11,537 bases of DNA, taken from contig JALOMM010000023.1 in NCBI GenBank assembly GCA_025455535.1, positions 1 through 11,537 of the forward strand. The letters run 5' to 3'. The notes below the pieces were generated by a model. It made no database searches and had not been told where the DNA came from. It saw only the letters and a list, made by a program, of their open reading frames with translations. The number at the start of each line of letters is the position of its first letter. The first letter of the stretch is position 1. The DNA comes from Bacteroidales bacterium (GTDB lineage Bacteria; Bacteroidota; Bacteroidia; Bacteroidales; VadinHA17). Below are positions 1-6,613 of this stretch, one piece after another. The translations under genes and the position numbers were made by a program.

Positions 1-37
1 AACAACAAACAATAAACAATAAATATCAATTACAATC
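1..37 (+). promoter_or_regulatory. A/T-rich, G-free leader upstream of yajC
   Basis: The 37 bases before the yajC start contain no G at all and are made of A-rich AACAA/AATAAA-like runs. There is no Shine-Dalgarno-like sequence. Bacteroidota genes commonly start translation from unstructured A/T-rich leaders without a Shine-Dalgarno, so this is best read as part of the 5' leader or the intergenic region after the gene to the left. No promoter box can be assigned because the window begins here. Confidence 0.4.
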
Positions 38-364
38 ATGACAACACTTGCATTCATTTATTTACAGGCCACACCTGCCGGACAGGGAAGTCCCAACATG
101 CTGACAAGCCTTCTTCCCCTGCTGCTCGTTTTCGTGGTGTTTTACTTCTTTATGATCAGACCTCAGATGAAGAGGCAGAAGGAGTTGACCAACTTCCGCA
201 GTTCAATCTCAAAAGGTGATAAGATTGTCACGACAGGAGGCCTATACGGTAAAGTCATTGAAGTGGCTGATAGCGTCGTCACCATTGAGATCGCAAACGA
301 TGTCAAGGTAAGGGTTGACAAGAACGCAGTCCTGAGAGACCCTTCCGACATGGAGAAGAAGTGA
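38..364 (+). CDS. yajC: Preprotein translocase subunit YajC
   Basis: YajC is a small inner-membrane protein that associates with the SecDF complex and assists Sec-dependent export. The 108-residue product has the family layout: a short N-terminus, one membrane span at about residues 22-40, the signature FYFFMIRPQMKRQKE just after it (about 36-50), and a cytoplasmic beta-rich domain containing GDKIVTTGGLYGKV and ending in a charged tail. The length matches the family (about 85-115 residues). The start at ATG 38 gives a 20-residue stretch before the span; an internal ATG at 98 (MLTSLLPLLL) would also keep the span and cannot be excluded. The YbbR-domain gene follows after 23 bases and coaE after that, an order I know from Bacteroidota, so the three are probably co-transcribed. 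Confidence 0.95.
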   Translation: MTTLAFIYLQATPAGQGSPNMLTSLLPLLLVFVVFYFFMIRPQMKRQKELTNFRSSISKGDKIVTTGGLYGKVIEVADSVVTIEIANDVKVRVDKNAVLRDPSDMEKK

Positions 365-387
365 TCTCTGACAAATATTGACTGGCA

Positions 388-1125
388 ATGACGGCAGACG
401 AGAAAAAGAAAAGAAGAAGCATCCTTAACAGGGAACTGCCTGTTTTTGCTTTTTTTCTTCTGCTGTCATTTGTCTTCTGGTATCTTAATGAGCTTGGTAA
501 GGAGCTGGACGGGACAATAAACTATCCTGTCCGGTACATTAATCCGCCTAAAGACCGAATTATTACAGGTGATCTGCCCGGCAAGCTGGAGATGGATCTC
601 AGGGGGCCGGGTTATTCGATCCTCAAGATGAAGCTCTCAGGCAGCAGGGCTCCCGTAGTGATTGATTTCACCAGGGTCGCCCCTAAGAGAATCCCCGGAA
701 CAACTCCTCATTATTACCTTGTAACATCGGGACTCATACAGAGCTTTGCCAAACAGTTGCATGCTGATTTTGAGATTATATCCATTCATCCTGACACACT
801 CTTTTTCGGCTATGACAAGCTGGTGACAAGAAGGATGGCAGTGCTTCCCGATCTTAAGCTGGATGCACCGCCGGGGACACGGATTGTTCTGGTACCTGAT
901 CCGGACAGTGTTACGGTCACCGGTCCGGAGCATGTACTTGACACCCTGAGGGGTATTTCAACGCAACGCCGGTCATACAGCAGGATGGAAGGCAATTTCA
1001 GGGTTAAGGTGCCTCTTGAATTCCCTGAATATCTGGAGACAGCGCAGAAAAGGGTATCTGTCGAGGTCACATTTCTTGACAGGGATGTCTCTCTGTTCAG
1101 TCTGAAAAACAGCCGTACTAATTAA
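388..1125 (+). CDS. YbbR-like (CdaR-family) membrane-anchored protein
   Basis: This 245-residue protein has a lysine/arginine-rich cytoplasmic N-terminus (residues 4-10), a single membrane span at about 17-35 (LPVFAFFLLLSFVFWYL), and a long extracytoplasmic part. That part resembles YbbR-domain repeats: residues about 44-90 (YPVRYINPPKDRIITGDLPG, then a DLRGPGYSILK segment) match the pattern seen in YbbR-like proteins, with a second beta-rich unit at about 125-235 (DPDSVTVTGPEHVLDTLRGI is typical). In Firmicutes the YbbR protein CdaR modulates the diadenylate cyclase CdaA; no cyclase gene lies here, so that role is not shown for this protein. It sits between yajC and coaE, 11 bases before coaE, and is likely translated from the same mRNA. 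The molecular function in Bacteroidota is unknown to me. Confidence 0.8.
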   Translation: MTADEKKKRRSILNRELPVFAFFLLLSFVFWYLNELGKELDGTINYPVRYINPPKDRIITGDLPGKLEMDLRGPGYSILKMKLSGSRAPVVIDFTRVAPKRIPGTTPHYYLVTSGLIQSFAKQLHADFEIISIHPDTLFFGYDKLVTRRMAVLPDLKLDAPPGTRIVLVPDPDSVTVTGPEHVLDTLRGISTQRRSYSRMEGNFRVKVPLEFPEYLETAQKRVSVEVTFLDRDVSLFSLKNSRTN

Positions 1126-1136
1126 CTCCGGGCTGC

Positions 1137-1736
1137 ATGGCAAGACGACTGGGCATAACAGGCGGCATAGGGAGTGGCAAGACAACAGTATGCAGGATAT
1201 TCAGGGTCCTCGGAGTGCCTGTATTCGTAGCTGACGTCGCAGCCAGGCAGCTGATGAACAATGACCCGTCAATACGGTCAGAGATAAATGAAATTGCGGG
1301 TAAGGACCTGTATGAGGGGGGTGAGCTTGACCGCAGAGAACTTGCACGGCTGATCTTCAATGAGCCTGATATGTTGCAGAAGGTCAATGCTTCTGTCCAC
1401 CCTGCAGTCCTCCGCGAATTTGAGGCATGGTCCTCAGCCATTGATGCACCCTATGTGATTATGGAAGCAGCGATACTATTTGAGGCAAGGGCTGACCGGC
1501 TGGTTGACAGGGTCATATCAATATCAGCCCCTGTGGAGGAGCGCATCTCGCGTGTCATGGGCCGCAGCGAGATCAGCCGCGAAGAGGTGCTTGAACGGAT
1601 AAACAACCAGATGGAGGATAATGAACGGGAAGAGCAGTCATATTATGTCATCAATAATGCTGACAACGAAATGATTATACCGGAGATACTAAAGATCCAC
1701 GGTGATATGCTCCGTCTTGCAGCAAAAGAGAGGTGA
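1137..1736 (+). CDS. coaE: Dephospho-CoA kinase
   Basis: CoaE phosphorylates the 3'-hydroxyl of the ribose in dephospho-CoA using ATP, the last step of coenzyme A synthesis, in the cytoplasm. The 199-residue protein starts with the P-loop GGIGSGKT at residues 9-16, followed by the conserved VPVFVAD segment with Asp33, a central helical CoA-binding region (HPAVLREFE at about 84-92), the MEAAILFEA segment with conserved Glu and Ala, and the lid/base region with arginine-rich [23 protein letters not shown] and the terminal YVINNADN pattern. Length is normal for the family (about 195-210). The stop codon TGA at 1734-1736 shares its last base with the ATG of the next gene (TGATG), so translational coupling is likely. 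Confidence 0.96.
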   Translation: MARRLGITGGIGSGKTTVCRIFRVLGVPVFVADVAARQLMNNDPSIRSEINEIAGKDLYEGGELDRRELARLIFNEPDMLQKVNASVHPAVLREFEAWSSAIDAPYVIMEAAILFEARADRLVDRVISISAPVEERISRVMGRSEISREEVLERINNQMEDNEREEQSYYVINNADNEMIIPEILKIHGDMLRLAAKER

Positions 1737-2470
1737 TGGGAAGTTTTGCCAAGTGGATAGGGGGTGGATTGGGGTTTGTTGTTGGCGGACCGATAGGCGG
1801 GTTGCTGGGCTTCTTCATTGGCTCGGTGGTTGACAGCTCCAGGACGGTTACCTGGCAGCAGACGGGACGGCAGGTAAGACAGGGGACAACACCGGGTGAT
1901 TTCGGCATGAGTCTTCTGGTACTCATCGCCGCGGTTATGAAAGCTGACGGCCGCGTGGTGAAGTCTGAACTCGATTATGTCAAGCGATTCTTTGTCAGTC
2001 AGTTCGGGCCCGATACTGCACAGGAAGCCCTGATGCTTCTCAGAGACCTCCTGAAACAGGAAATCCCTCTCCGCGACGTATGCGCGCAGATAAGGAAGAA
2101 TATGGATTATCCCTCAAGGCTCCAGCTGATACATATACTGTTCAACATTTCAGCTGCTGACAGTCGATATGAACCTGCAGAGGTAAGGGTAATAAAGGCC
2201 ATATCCGATATGCTGGGGATCTCAGCAACAGACTATGAGTCAATACAAAATATGTTTGTCCCCTCCACTGATGCGGCTTATCGTATTCTGGAGGTTGAAC
2301 GGTCGGCTACTGACGAAGAGCTCAAGAAAGCTTACCGTAAGATGGCATTGAAATACCATCCTGACAAGGTGGGTCACCTGGGTGAAGAGTTCAGAAAAAC
2401 GGCCGAGGAGAAGTTCAAGTCTGTGAACGGAGCATGGGAGAAAATAAAAAAGGAGCGAAACATCGTATAA
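1736..2470 (+). CDS. TerB-DnaJ domain protein, DjlA-like co-chaperone
   Basis: The 244-residue product has three parts. Residues 1-34 are glycine-rich and hydrophobic ([23 protein letters not shown]), like the membrane-associating N-terminus of DjlA. Residues about 55-172 are helical and acidic and match the TerB-like domain ([19 protein letters not shown], then [17 protein letters not shown], with the acidic DG and DS turns typical of TerB repeats). Residues about 180-244 are a J-domain with the HPD triad at 208-210 and conserved [13 protein letters not shown] and [11 protein letters not shown], placed at the C-terminus as in DjlA. It should stimulate the ATPase of a DnaK partner near the membrane; the client is unknown. 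I chose ATG 1736, which overlaps the coaE stop by one base; a GTG at 1733 would add one residue and is less likely. Confidence 0.88.
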   Translation: MGSFAKWIGGGLGFVVGGPIGGLLGFFIGSVVDSSRTVTWQQTGRQVRQGTTPGDFGMSLLVLIAAVMKADGRVVKSELDYVKRFFVSQFGPDTAQEALMLLRDLLKQEIPLRDVCAQIRKNMDYPSRLQLIHILFNISAADSRYEPAEVRVIKAISDMLGISATDYESIQNMFVPSTDAAYRILEVERSATDEELKKAYRKMALKYHPDKVGHLGEEFRKTAEEKFKSVNGAWEKIKKERNIV

Positions 2471-2511
2471 TAAGTATCTGAAATACAATCATTAACAATT
2501 AATTAAAAGAG

Positions 2512-3042
2512 ATGAATCTGAAAGATATTCTGGCGATTTCCGGTGAAGGGACACTCTTCAAGTTCATTGCACAGGGCAAGAATGCAGTCATCGTGGAGAA
2601 CCTTGAGACCGGCCGGCGCCTCAGTGCAGGAGCTACCGCCAAGGTAAGTGCTCTTGAGGAGATAGCTATTTTCACAACGGGTGAAGACCTGCCGCTGGGC
2701 AAAGTGATGGACAGGATATGGGAGAAGGAGAACGGCGGTGAGGCCGTCTCCCACAAACTTCCCGATGCAGAACTTAAGAAGTACTTCACTGAAATGCTTC
2801 CCGAGTATGACCGGACAAGGGTTTACACTTCGGACATAAAGAAAGTGCTGCACTGGTATAACATCCTTCATAAGCTTAACCTCCTGGTGAAGGAGGAAGA
2901 GCCAAAGGCTGAGACTGAAGCGGAGGCGGAGGCGGAGACAGAGGTCAAGCCCAAAGCTAAGGCCGGTGCTGTGAAAAAGGAGGGTGCCGGAGAGGGCGCT
3001 GCAAAGAAAGTTACAAAGAAAAAGGCAACCGGGAAAGAGTAA
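2512..3042 (+). CDS. DUF5606-type conserved protein with charged tail
   Basis: This 176-residue protein begins MNLKDILAISGEGTLFKFIAQGKNAVIVENLETG, which I recognise as the start of the Bacteroidota-restricted DUF5606 family; function is unknown. Residues 1-75 form the conserved beta-rich region, residues about 84-127 look helical (AELKKYFTEMLPEYDRTRVY...LHWYNILHKLNLL), and residues about 128-176 are low-complexity: an acidic Glu/Ala run followed by a Lys/Ala-rich basic end (AAKKVTKKKATGKE). The tail resembles lysine-rich linker-histone tails in composition only. It is cytoplasmic, with no signal peptide or membrane span. The 41-base gap upstream is A/T-rich with no Shine-Dalgarno. The ureohydrolase gene begins one base after its stop, so both are very probably on one mRNA. 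Confidence 0.75.
   Translation: MNLKDILAISGEGTLFKFIAQGKNAVIVENLETGRRLSAGATAKVSALEEIAIFTTGEDLPLGKVMDRIWEKENGGEAVSHKLPDAELKKYFTEMLPEYDRTRVYTSDIKKVLHWYNILHKLNLLVKEEEPKAETEAEAEAETEVKPKAKAGAVKKEGAGEGAAKKVTKKKATGKE
2920..2937 (+). repeat. Short tandem repeat GCGGAG x3 in the DUF5606 tail
   Basis: Three perfect copies of the 6-base unit GCGGAG encode Ala-Glu repeats (EAEAEAE) inside a purine-rich stretch of the DUF5606 gene. A multiple-of-three unit would change tail length without breaking the frame, so the tail could vary between strains. This is only three units long and may be plain codon repetition. Confidence 0.6.
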
Positions 3043-3043
3043 T

Positions 3044-3892
3044 ATGTCCGTTACCAACTTTGGCGGCGAAGAGGTGGTCTGCGGATACGATGAATCAGAG
3101 ATCATCATCATCCCTGTCCCTTATGACGCCACGAGTACTTACATAAAAGGTGCTGACAGGGGCCCTGCTGCGATACTGGAGGCTTCTCCGGCTCTTGAGT
3201 TTTATGATATAGAGACACGCACCGAGGCTTACAGGAAGGGTATCTTCACCCTCGCTCCGTTAGTGACCGGACCGGATCCTGAGGAGGTGACCGAAGCGGT
3301 TTTCGGAACTGTCTCACGACTCCTGGCTGAAAAGCGCTTTCCGGTAGTCATAGGTGGCAACCACACTGTGAGCGTCGGAGCATTCCGTGCTGTTGCAGCT
3401 GTTTTTAAGAACCTTACCATACTGCAGCTTGATGCCCATTCTGACCTCAGGCCGGTATATGAGGGTTCACCTCTGAATCATGCATGTGTAATGTCAAGGG
3501 CGAAGGAGTGTGCCCCTGTGGTACAGGTGGGCATCAGGAGCATGGCTTACGAGGAGCTGCCGTATGCCGACAGCAGCAGGATTTTTTATGCCCATGAGCT
3601 GTGGGCTGACAGGTCGCTCTGGGCCAGGGCTGCAGACCTCCTTACAGAGAATGTTTATATAACCGTAGACCTGGATGTCTTTGACCCTTCAGTGATGCCT
3701 TCTACCGGCACACCTGAGCCGGGTGGGCCTGATTACAGGGAGGTGATGGCGTTCCTCAGGGAGGTCTTCAGAAGATATAATGTCGTTGGCTTTGACGTTG
3801 TGGAGCTGTGCCCCTCAGAGACGAACAAGGCACCCGACTTCATGGCAGCAAAGATCATCTACCAGATGCTCAGCTACAAATATTCGGACTGA
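3044..3892 (+). CDS. speB: Ureohydrolase, probable agmatinase (arginase family)
   Basis: Ureohydrolases use two Mn ions to release urea from guanidino compounds; agmatinase turns agmatine into putrescine. The 282-residue protein contains the metal ligands in order: His107 in GGNHTVS, Asp130, His132 and Asp134 in QLDAHSDLR, and Asp209 and Asp211 in TVDLDVFDPSVMPSTGTPEPGG. The GTPEPGG loop favours the agmatinase/guanidino-acid branch over classical arginase. The residue before His107 is Asn where Asp or Glu is more usual. Sequence alone does not fix the substrate; guanidinobutyrase or another guanidino hydrolase remain possible. The start chosen is ATG 3044, one base after the DUF5606 stop; a longer reading from 2984 lies inside that gene and lacks family sequence. 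The 3' end meets mazG tail-to-tail after only 5 bases. Confidence 0.85.
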   Translation: MSVTNFGGEEVVCGYDESEIIIIPVPYDATSTYIKGADRGPAAILEASPALEFYDIETRTEAYRKGIFTLAPLVTGPDPEEVTEAVFGTVSRLLAEKRFPVVIGGNHTVSVGAFRAVAAVFKNLTILQLDAHSDLRPVYEGSPLNHACVMSRAKECAPVVQVGIRSMAYEELPYADSSRIFYAHELWADRSLWARAADLLTENVYITVDLDVFDPSVMPSTGTPEPGGPDYREVMAFLREVFRRYNVVGFDVVELCPSETNKAPDFMAAKIIYQMLSYKYSD

Positions 3893-3897
3893 GGTTC

Positions 3898-4686
3898 TCA
3901 ATAATCCTTATCGAAACTCTTTGCCTCCTCCCAGATGACATTCATCTCGTCAAGGCTCATGTCATGCAGTGATCTTCCCTGTACCAGGGTCTGTTGTTCC
4001 AGGTAGTTAAACCTGCTTATGAATTTTCTGTTTGTCTTTTCCAGGGCCGTTTCAGGGTCAATCTCATAAAGCCTGGCAGCATTTATTATTGAAAAGAAGA
4101 GGTCACCCAGTTCGGCCTCGATATCCTCCTTTTTCCCTTCAGCAACCTCGTGCTTCAGCTCATCGAGTTCCTCGGTCACCTTGTCCCATATCTGTTCCCT
4201 GTTTTCCCAGTCAAAGCCCACACCCCTGACTTTTTCCTGTATCCTGTTGGCTTTCACGGTCGCCGGAAGTGATGCCGGCACTCCCGATAATACCGGTTTA
4301 TATTCAGGGTGTTCATTCATCTTGAGTTTTTCCCAGTTCTCTTCCACCTCGCTGGCACCGCGGGTAACACTTACATCACCGAACACATGAGGGTGCCTGT
4401 ATACAAGCTTTGTGTTTATGCTTTCAAGAACATCGCCCATGTCAAAGAGTCCCTCCTCCGAGCCAATCTTTGAATAGAACACTATGTGCAGCATGAGGTC
4501 TCCCAGCTCTTTCTTCAGGCTGTCATAGTCATTCATTATAATAGCTTCGGCAAGCTCATAAGTCTCTTCAATGGTCAGCTTTCTCAGGGTCTCCTTGGTC
4601 TGCTTCTGATCCCACGGACACTTCTCTCTCAGCTCATCCATAATATCCAGGAGCCTGCTAAATTCTTTGATCGCTTTGTCTCTCAT
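3898..4686 (-). CDS. mazG: Nucleoside triphosphate pyrophosphohydrolase MazG
   Basis: MazG hydrolyses (d)NTPs to the monophosphate and pyrophosphate, cleaning non-standard nucleotides and, in E. coli, lowering ppGpp-dependent stress. The 262-residue product has the two tandem MazG units. The first holds LREKCPWDQKQT (19-30), the EExxE metal motif at Glu40-Glu41-Glu44 and ExxD at Glu60/Asp63, then YRHPHVFGD (96-104). The second has IQEKVRGVGFDW (149-160), EELDE at 172-176 and ExxD at Glu192/Asp195, and NRKFISRF near the end. All metal-binding acids are present in both units, so it should be active. Length fits the long form (about 260 residues). It lies 14 bases downstream of the DUF62 gene on the same strand and is likely its operon partner. 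Confidence 0.95.
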   Translation of the reverse strand: MRDKAIKEFSRLLDIMDELREKCPWDQKQTKETLRKLTIEETYELAEAIIMNDYDSLKKELGDLMLHIVFYSKIGSEEGLFDMGDVLESINTKLVYRHPHVFGDVSVTRGASEVEENWEKLKMNEHPEYKPVLSGVPASLPATVKANRIQEKVRGVGFDWENREQIWDKVTEELDELKHEVAEGKKEDIEAELGDLFFSIINAARLYEIDPETALEKTNRKFISRFNYLEQQTLVQGRSLHDMSLDEMNVIWEEAKSFDKDY

Positions 4687-4700
4687 CCGATGTTTGGTAT

Positions 4701-5495
4701 TTAAAAAAGTCCGTTCCCTGCCTTCGTGCTGTTTCTGACCTCAACCCGCACTGCATCACCTGTATCGATCCCAAAAAGCTGGCAGAGGTTTGCACCATTG
4801 ACAGATATTTCAAGCAGATCGATGCTGTTAAACCGTGACACCAGTTCTCCGACAGGCTCGTCACTGTAGAGGAGGCTTATTTTTTCAGTATGGTACTTGT
4901 TGCTCTTGATGAGGATCCGGAATGCCCTGCCGTCGAATACCCTCGAGAAAATCTCCCTGGTGATATTTGTGATTGCGTTGCCGTATGAATCAATGAAGAT
5001 GACGCTGCCGATGATCACATCGCGGTCTATGGTAGCTCTCAGCGGAACCCTCTCAGAGACTCCCTTCACTTTTCTTCCGAGAGACTCGGGGCTCTTTCCT
5101 CCGCTGATTGCTGCGGCAGTCCTGACGAAAAGAGATATTTCGTCACTATGGTCCTGATTGTCAAGCGATACTGTCAGGTCAGGCTCCGAGTTGAGTATCA
5201 GGTTAAAGATGCCGTTATCAGCCCCTATGAACCAGTGTCCCCTTGCTTTTACGAGCAGATGAGGCTGTTCGCCTGACCCTTCGCTGCTGACAAAAATAAG
5301 GTGTATCGTCCCTTCCGGATAGTGGCTGAAGGTGTTCCTGATGACGAAAGCCCCGTGCATGATGTTCAGCGGAGGGATGGCAGATGCGTTGTTTATCACT
5401 ACTGCCCCGGGACAGAGGCTGCTCAGCTTGCCCCTCAGTATCCCGTGAAAGAAATCGTCCTCCCGCCACTCCGTCGTCAGTGTGATAATTGCCAT
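4701..5495 (-). CDS. DUF62 / SAM hydroxide adenosyltransferase-like protein, catalytic residues altered
   Basis: DUF62 proteins split S-adenosylmethionine into adenosine and methionine, and are related to fluorinases and chlorinases. This 264-residue protein has the family frame: ITLTTEWREDDFF at the N-terminus (usually TDFG..D.Y), FIGADNGIF at 89-97 (usual PDNG), and a C-terminal domain opening with VIFIDSYGNAITNI at 166-179 (usual iD.FGN..TNi). However, where active members have VVDPGVG..R it reads VSSEGSGEQPH (69-79), and the later TFHGRDIF segment is absent (SLFVRTAAAI instead), so the Asp, Arg and His reported as catalytic in archaeal homologues are not visible. It may bind SAM or another nucleoside without hydrolysing it, or use a different mechanism. 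The ATG at 5495 is preferred over a TTG at 5501. It is divergent from phoH and precedes mazG by 14 bases. Confidence 0.8.
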   Translation of the reverse strand: MAIITLTTEWREDDFFHGILRGKLSSLCPGAVVINNASAIPPLNIMHGAFVIRNTFSHYPEGTIHLIFVSSEGSGEQPHLLVKARGHWFIGADNGIFNLILNSEPDLTVSLDNQDHSDEISLFVRTAAAISGGKSPESLGRKVKGVSERVPLRATIDRDVIIGSVIFIDSYGNAITNITREIFSRVFDGRAFRILIKSNKYHTEKISLLYSDEPVGELVSRFNSIDLLEISVNGANLCQLFGIDTGDAVRVEVRNSTKAGNGLF

Positions 5496-5629
5496 CCTCA
5501 AAATAGTTACAGCAAAGATAATCTTCTGAAAAAAATAAACTTACTTTGTGAGAAGCCAGAAATAAAATTTTAGATAGACTGTAAGTATTTGGAAAACAGA
5601 GTTAAGAGAGAAAAAGAGTTAACGAGAGG
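5496..5629. promoter_or_regulatory. Divergent promoter region between DUF62-mazG and phoH-purC
   Basis: This 134-base A/T-rich gap separates two head-to-head starts and must contain initiation signals for both strands. On the minus strand TATCTTTG (complement of 5513-5520) matches the Bacteroidota -7 consensus TAnnTTTG exactly and would give a leader of roughly ten bases before ATG 5495; a good TTG -33 box is not evident. For phoH, TACTTTG at 5542-5548 and TATTTG at 5586-5591 are imperfect candidates. AGAGG just before the phoH ATG is too close to act as a normal Shine-Dalgarno. No operator palindrome stands out beyond a trivial AAAATTTT at 5564-5571. Confidence 0.5.
5513..5520 (-). promoter_or_regulatory. 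Candidate Bacteroidota -7 box for the DUF62-mazG operon
   Basis: Read on the minus strand the bases are TATCTTTG, an exact fit to the TAnnTTTG box recognised by the primary sigma factor of Bacteroidota. It lies 17 bases upstream of the chosen ATG. The absence of a clear TTG about 20 bases further upstream keeps this tentative. Confidence 0.35.
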
Positions 5630-6601
5630 ATGACAGAGAGAGTGATTTTGCTTGAAGGGATAGACCCTGTTTTGCTATTTGGCCCCGGCAACAGGCTGCT
5701 CGACCAGATACAGGGATATTTTCCGAAGATAAAGATCATTGCAAGGGGAAGTGAGTTGAAATGTGTTGGTGAGGCGGAAGAGGTCTCACTCTTTGCAGGT
5801 AAGATGGAGGAGTTGCTTGATTATTACCGGCATTTCAACAGGATCGATGAGAATGATCTTGAGCGTCTGCTTCTGGATGAGGATCACATGCGCACAGCCT
5901 CAAGCGGAGACTTTGAGGATGCTCTCGTCTTCGGAACGAATGGAAGACCTGTCAGGGCCCGTACGGTTAACCAGTTGCTTCTGGTAAAAGATTACAGCGC
6001 CAATGACCTTATCATTGCCGAAGGACCGGCAGGAACGGGTAAGACCTACACGGCCATTGCTCTTGCAGTGAGGGCTCTGAAGAACCACGAGGTGAAGAAG
6101 ATCGTTCTTACACGCCCTGCTGTGGAAGCCGGTGAGAGGCTTGGTTTTCTGCCCGGTGACATGAAGGATAAGCTGGATCCATATCTGCAGCCTTTGTATG
6201 ACGCACTACATGATATGATTCCGGGACGCAAGCTCGAACAGTGGATTGAAGACGGAACGGTACAGATAGCCCCGCTGGCTTTCATGCGGGGGCGGACTCT
6301 TGAGAACAGCTTCGTCATACTCGATGAGGCACAGAATGCAACGATTAACCAGCTTAAAATGTTCCTTACCCGCATGGGGATGAACTCAAAGTTCATCCTT
6401 ACCGGCGACACAACACAGATTGACCTCCCCAGGAGAAGTGATTCGGGACTGCTGCAGGCAATACGCCTTCTTACGGGCATTGAAGGAATTTCTGTCATCC
6501 GCTTCGATGAAAGAGATATAGTCAGGCACCGGCTCGTGAAACATATCGTGAGGGCCTATGACACAGAAGAGAAAAACCAAAAAGAGGACAAGAACAACTA
6601 A
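5630..6601 (+). CDS. PhoH-family ATPase (YbeZ-like)
   Basis: PhoH-like proteins are cytoplasmic P-loop ATPases related to the N-terminal half of superfamily 1 helicases and linked to RNA metabolism, often acting with the endoribonuclease YbeY; the precise activity is not settled. The 323-residue protein has an N-terminal KH-like region (about 5-70, KIKIIARGSELKCVGEAEEV), then the ATPase domain: Walker A GPAGTGKT at 132-139, the family signature LTRPAVEAGERLGFLPGD at about 160-177, Walker B VILDEAQN at 229-236 and the sensor-like LTGDTTQIDLP at 257-267. A lysine/aspartate-rich tail ends the protein. All nucleotide-binding motifs are intact and the length is typical of the bacterial YbeZ type. 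purC follows after 12 bases, suggesting one transcript. Confidence 0.93.
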   Translation: MTERVILLEGIDPVLLFGPGNRLLDQIQGYFPKIKIIARGSELKCVGEAEEVSLFAGKMEELLDYYRHFNRIDENDLERLLLDEDHMRTASSGDFEDALVFGTNGRPVRARTVNQLLLVKDYSANDLIIAEGPAGTGKTYTAIALAVRALKNHEVKKIVLTRPAVEAGERLGFLPGDMKDKLDPYLQPLYDALHDMIPGRKLEQWIEDGTVQIAPLAFMRGRTLENSFVILDEAQNATINQLKMFLTRMGMNSKFILTGDTTQIDLPRRSDSGLLQAIRLLTGIEGISVIRFDERDIVRHRLVKHIVRAYDTEEKNQKEDKNN

Positions 6602-6613
6602 TAAGATAATAAC

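Noticed and set aside
2984..3043. Upstream start adding 20 residues to the ureohydrolase
   Set aside because: The extra residues are an out-of-frame reading of the lysine-rich DUF5606 tail; the ATG at 3044 directly follows that gene's stop and begins family-like sequence.
2503..3111. Long open frame (about 200 codons) on the minus strand opposite the DUF5606 gene
   Set aside because: It lies opposite a recognisable conserved gene, has Leu/Ser/Cys-rich non-family composition, and arises from the purine-rich codons of the sense strand.
6046..6498. Minus-strand open frame of about 150 codons inside phoH
   Set aside because: Fully opposite the conserved ATPase domain, with no recognisable domain; it is a shadow of the sense gene.
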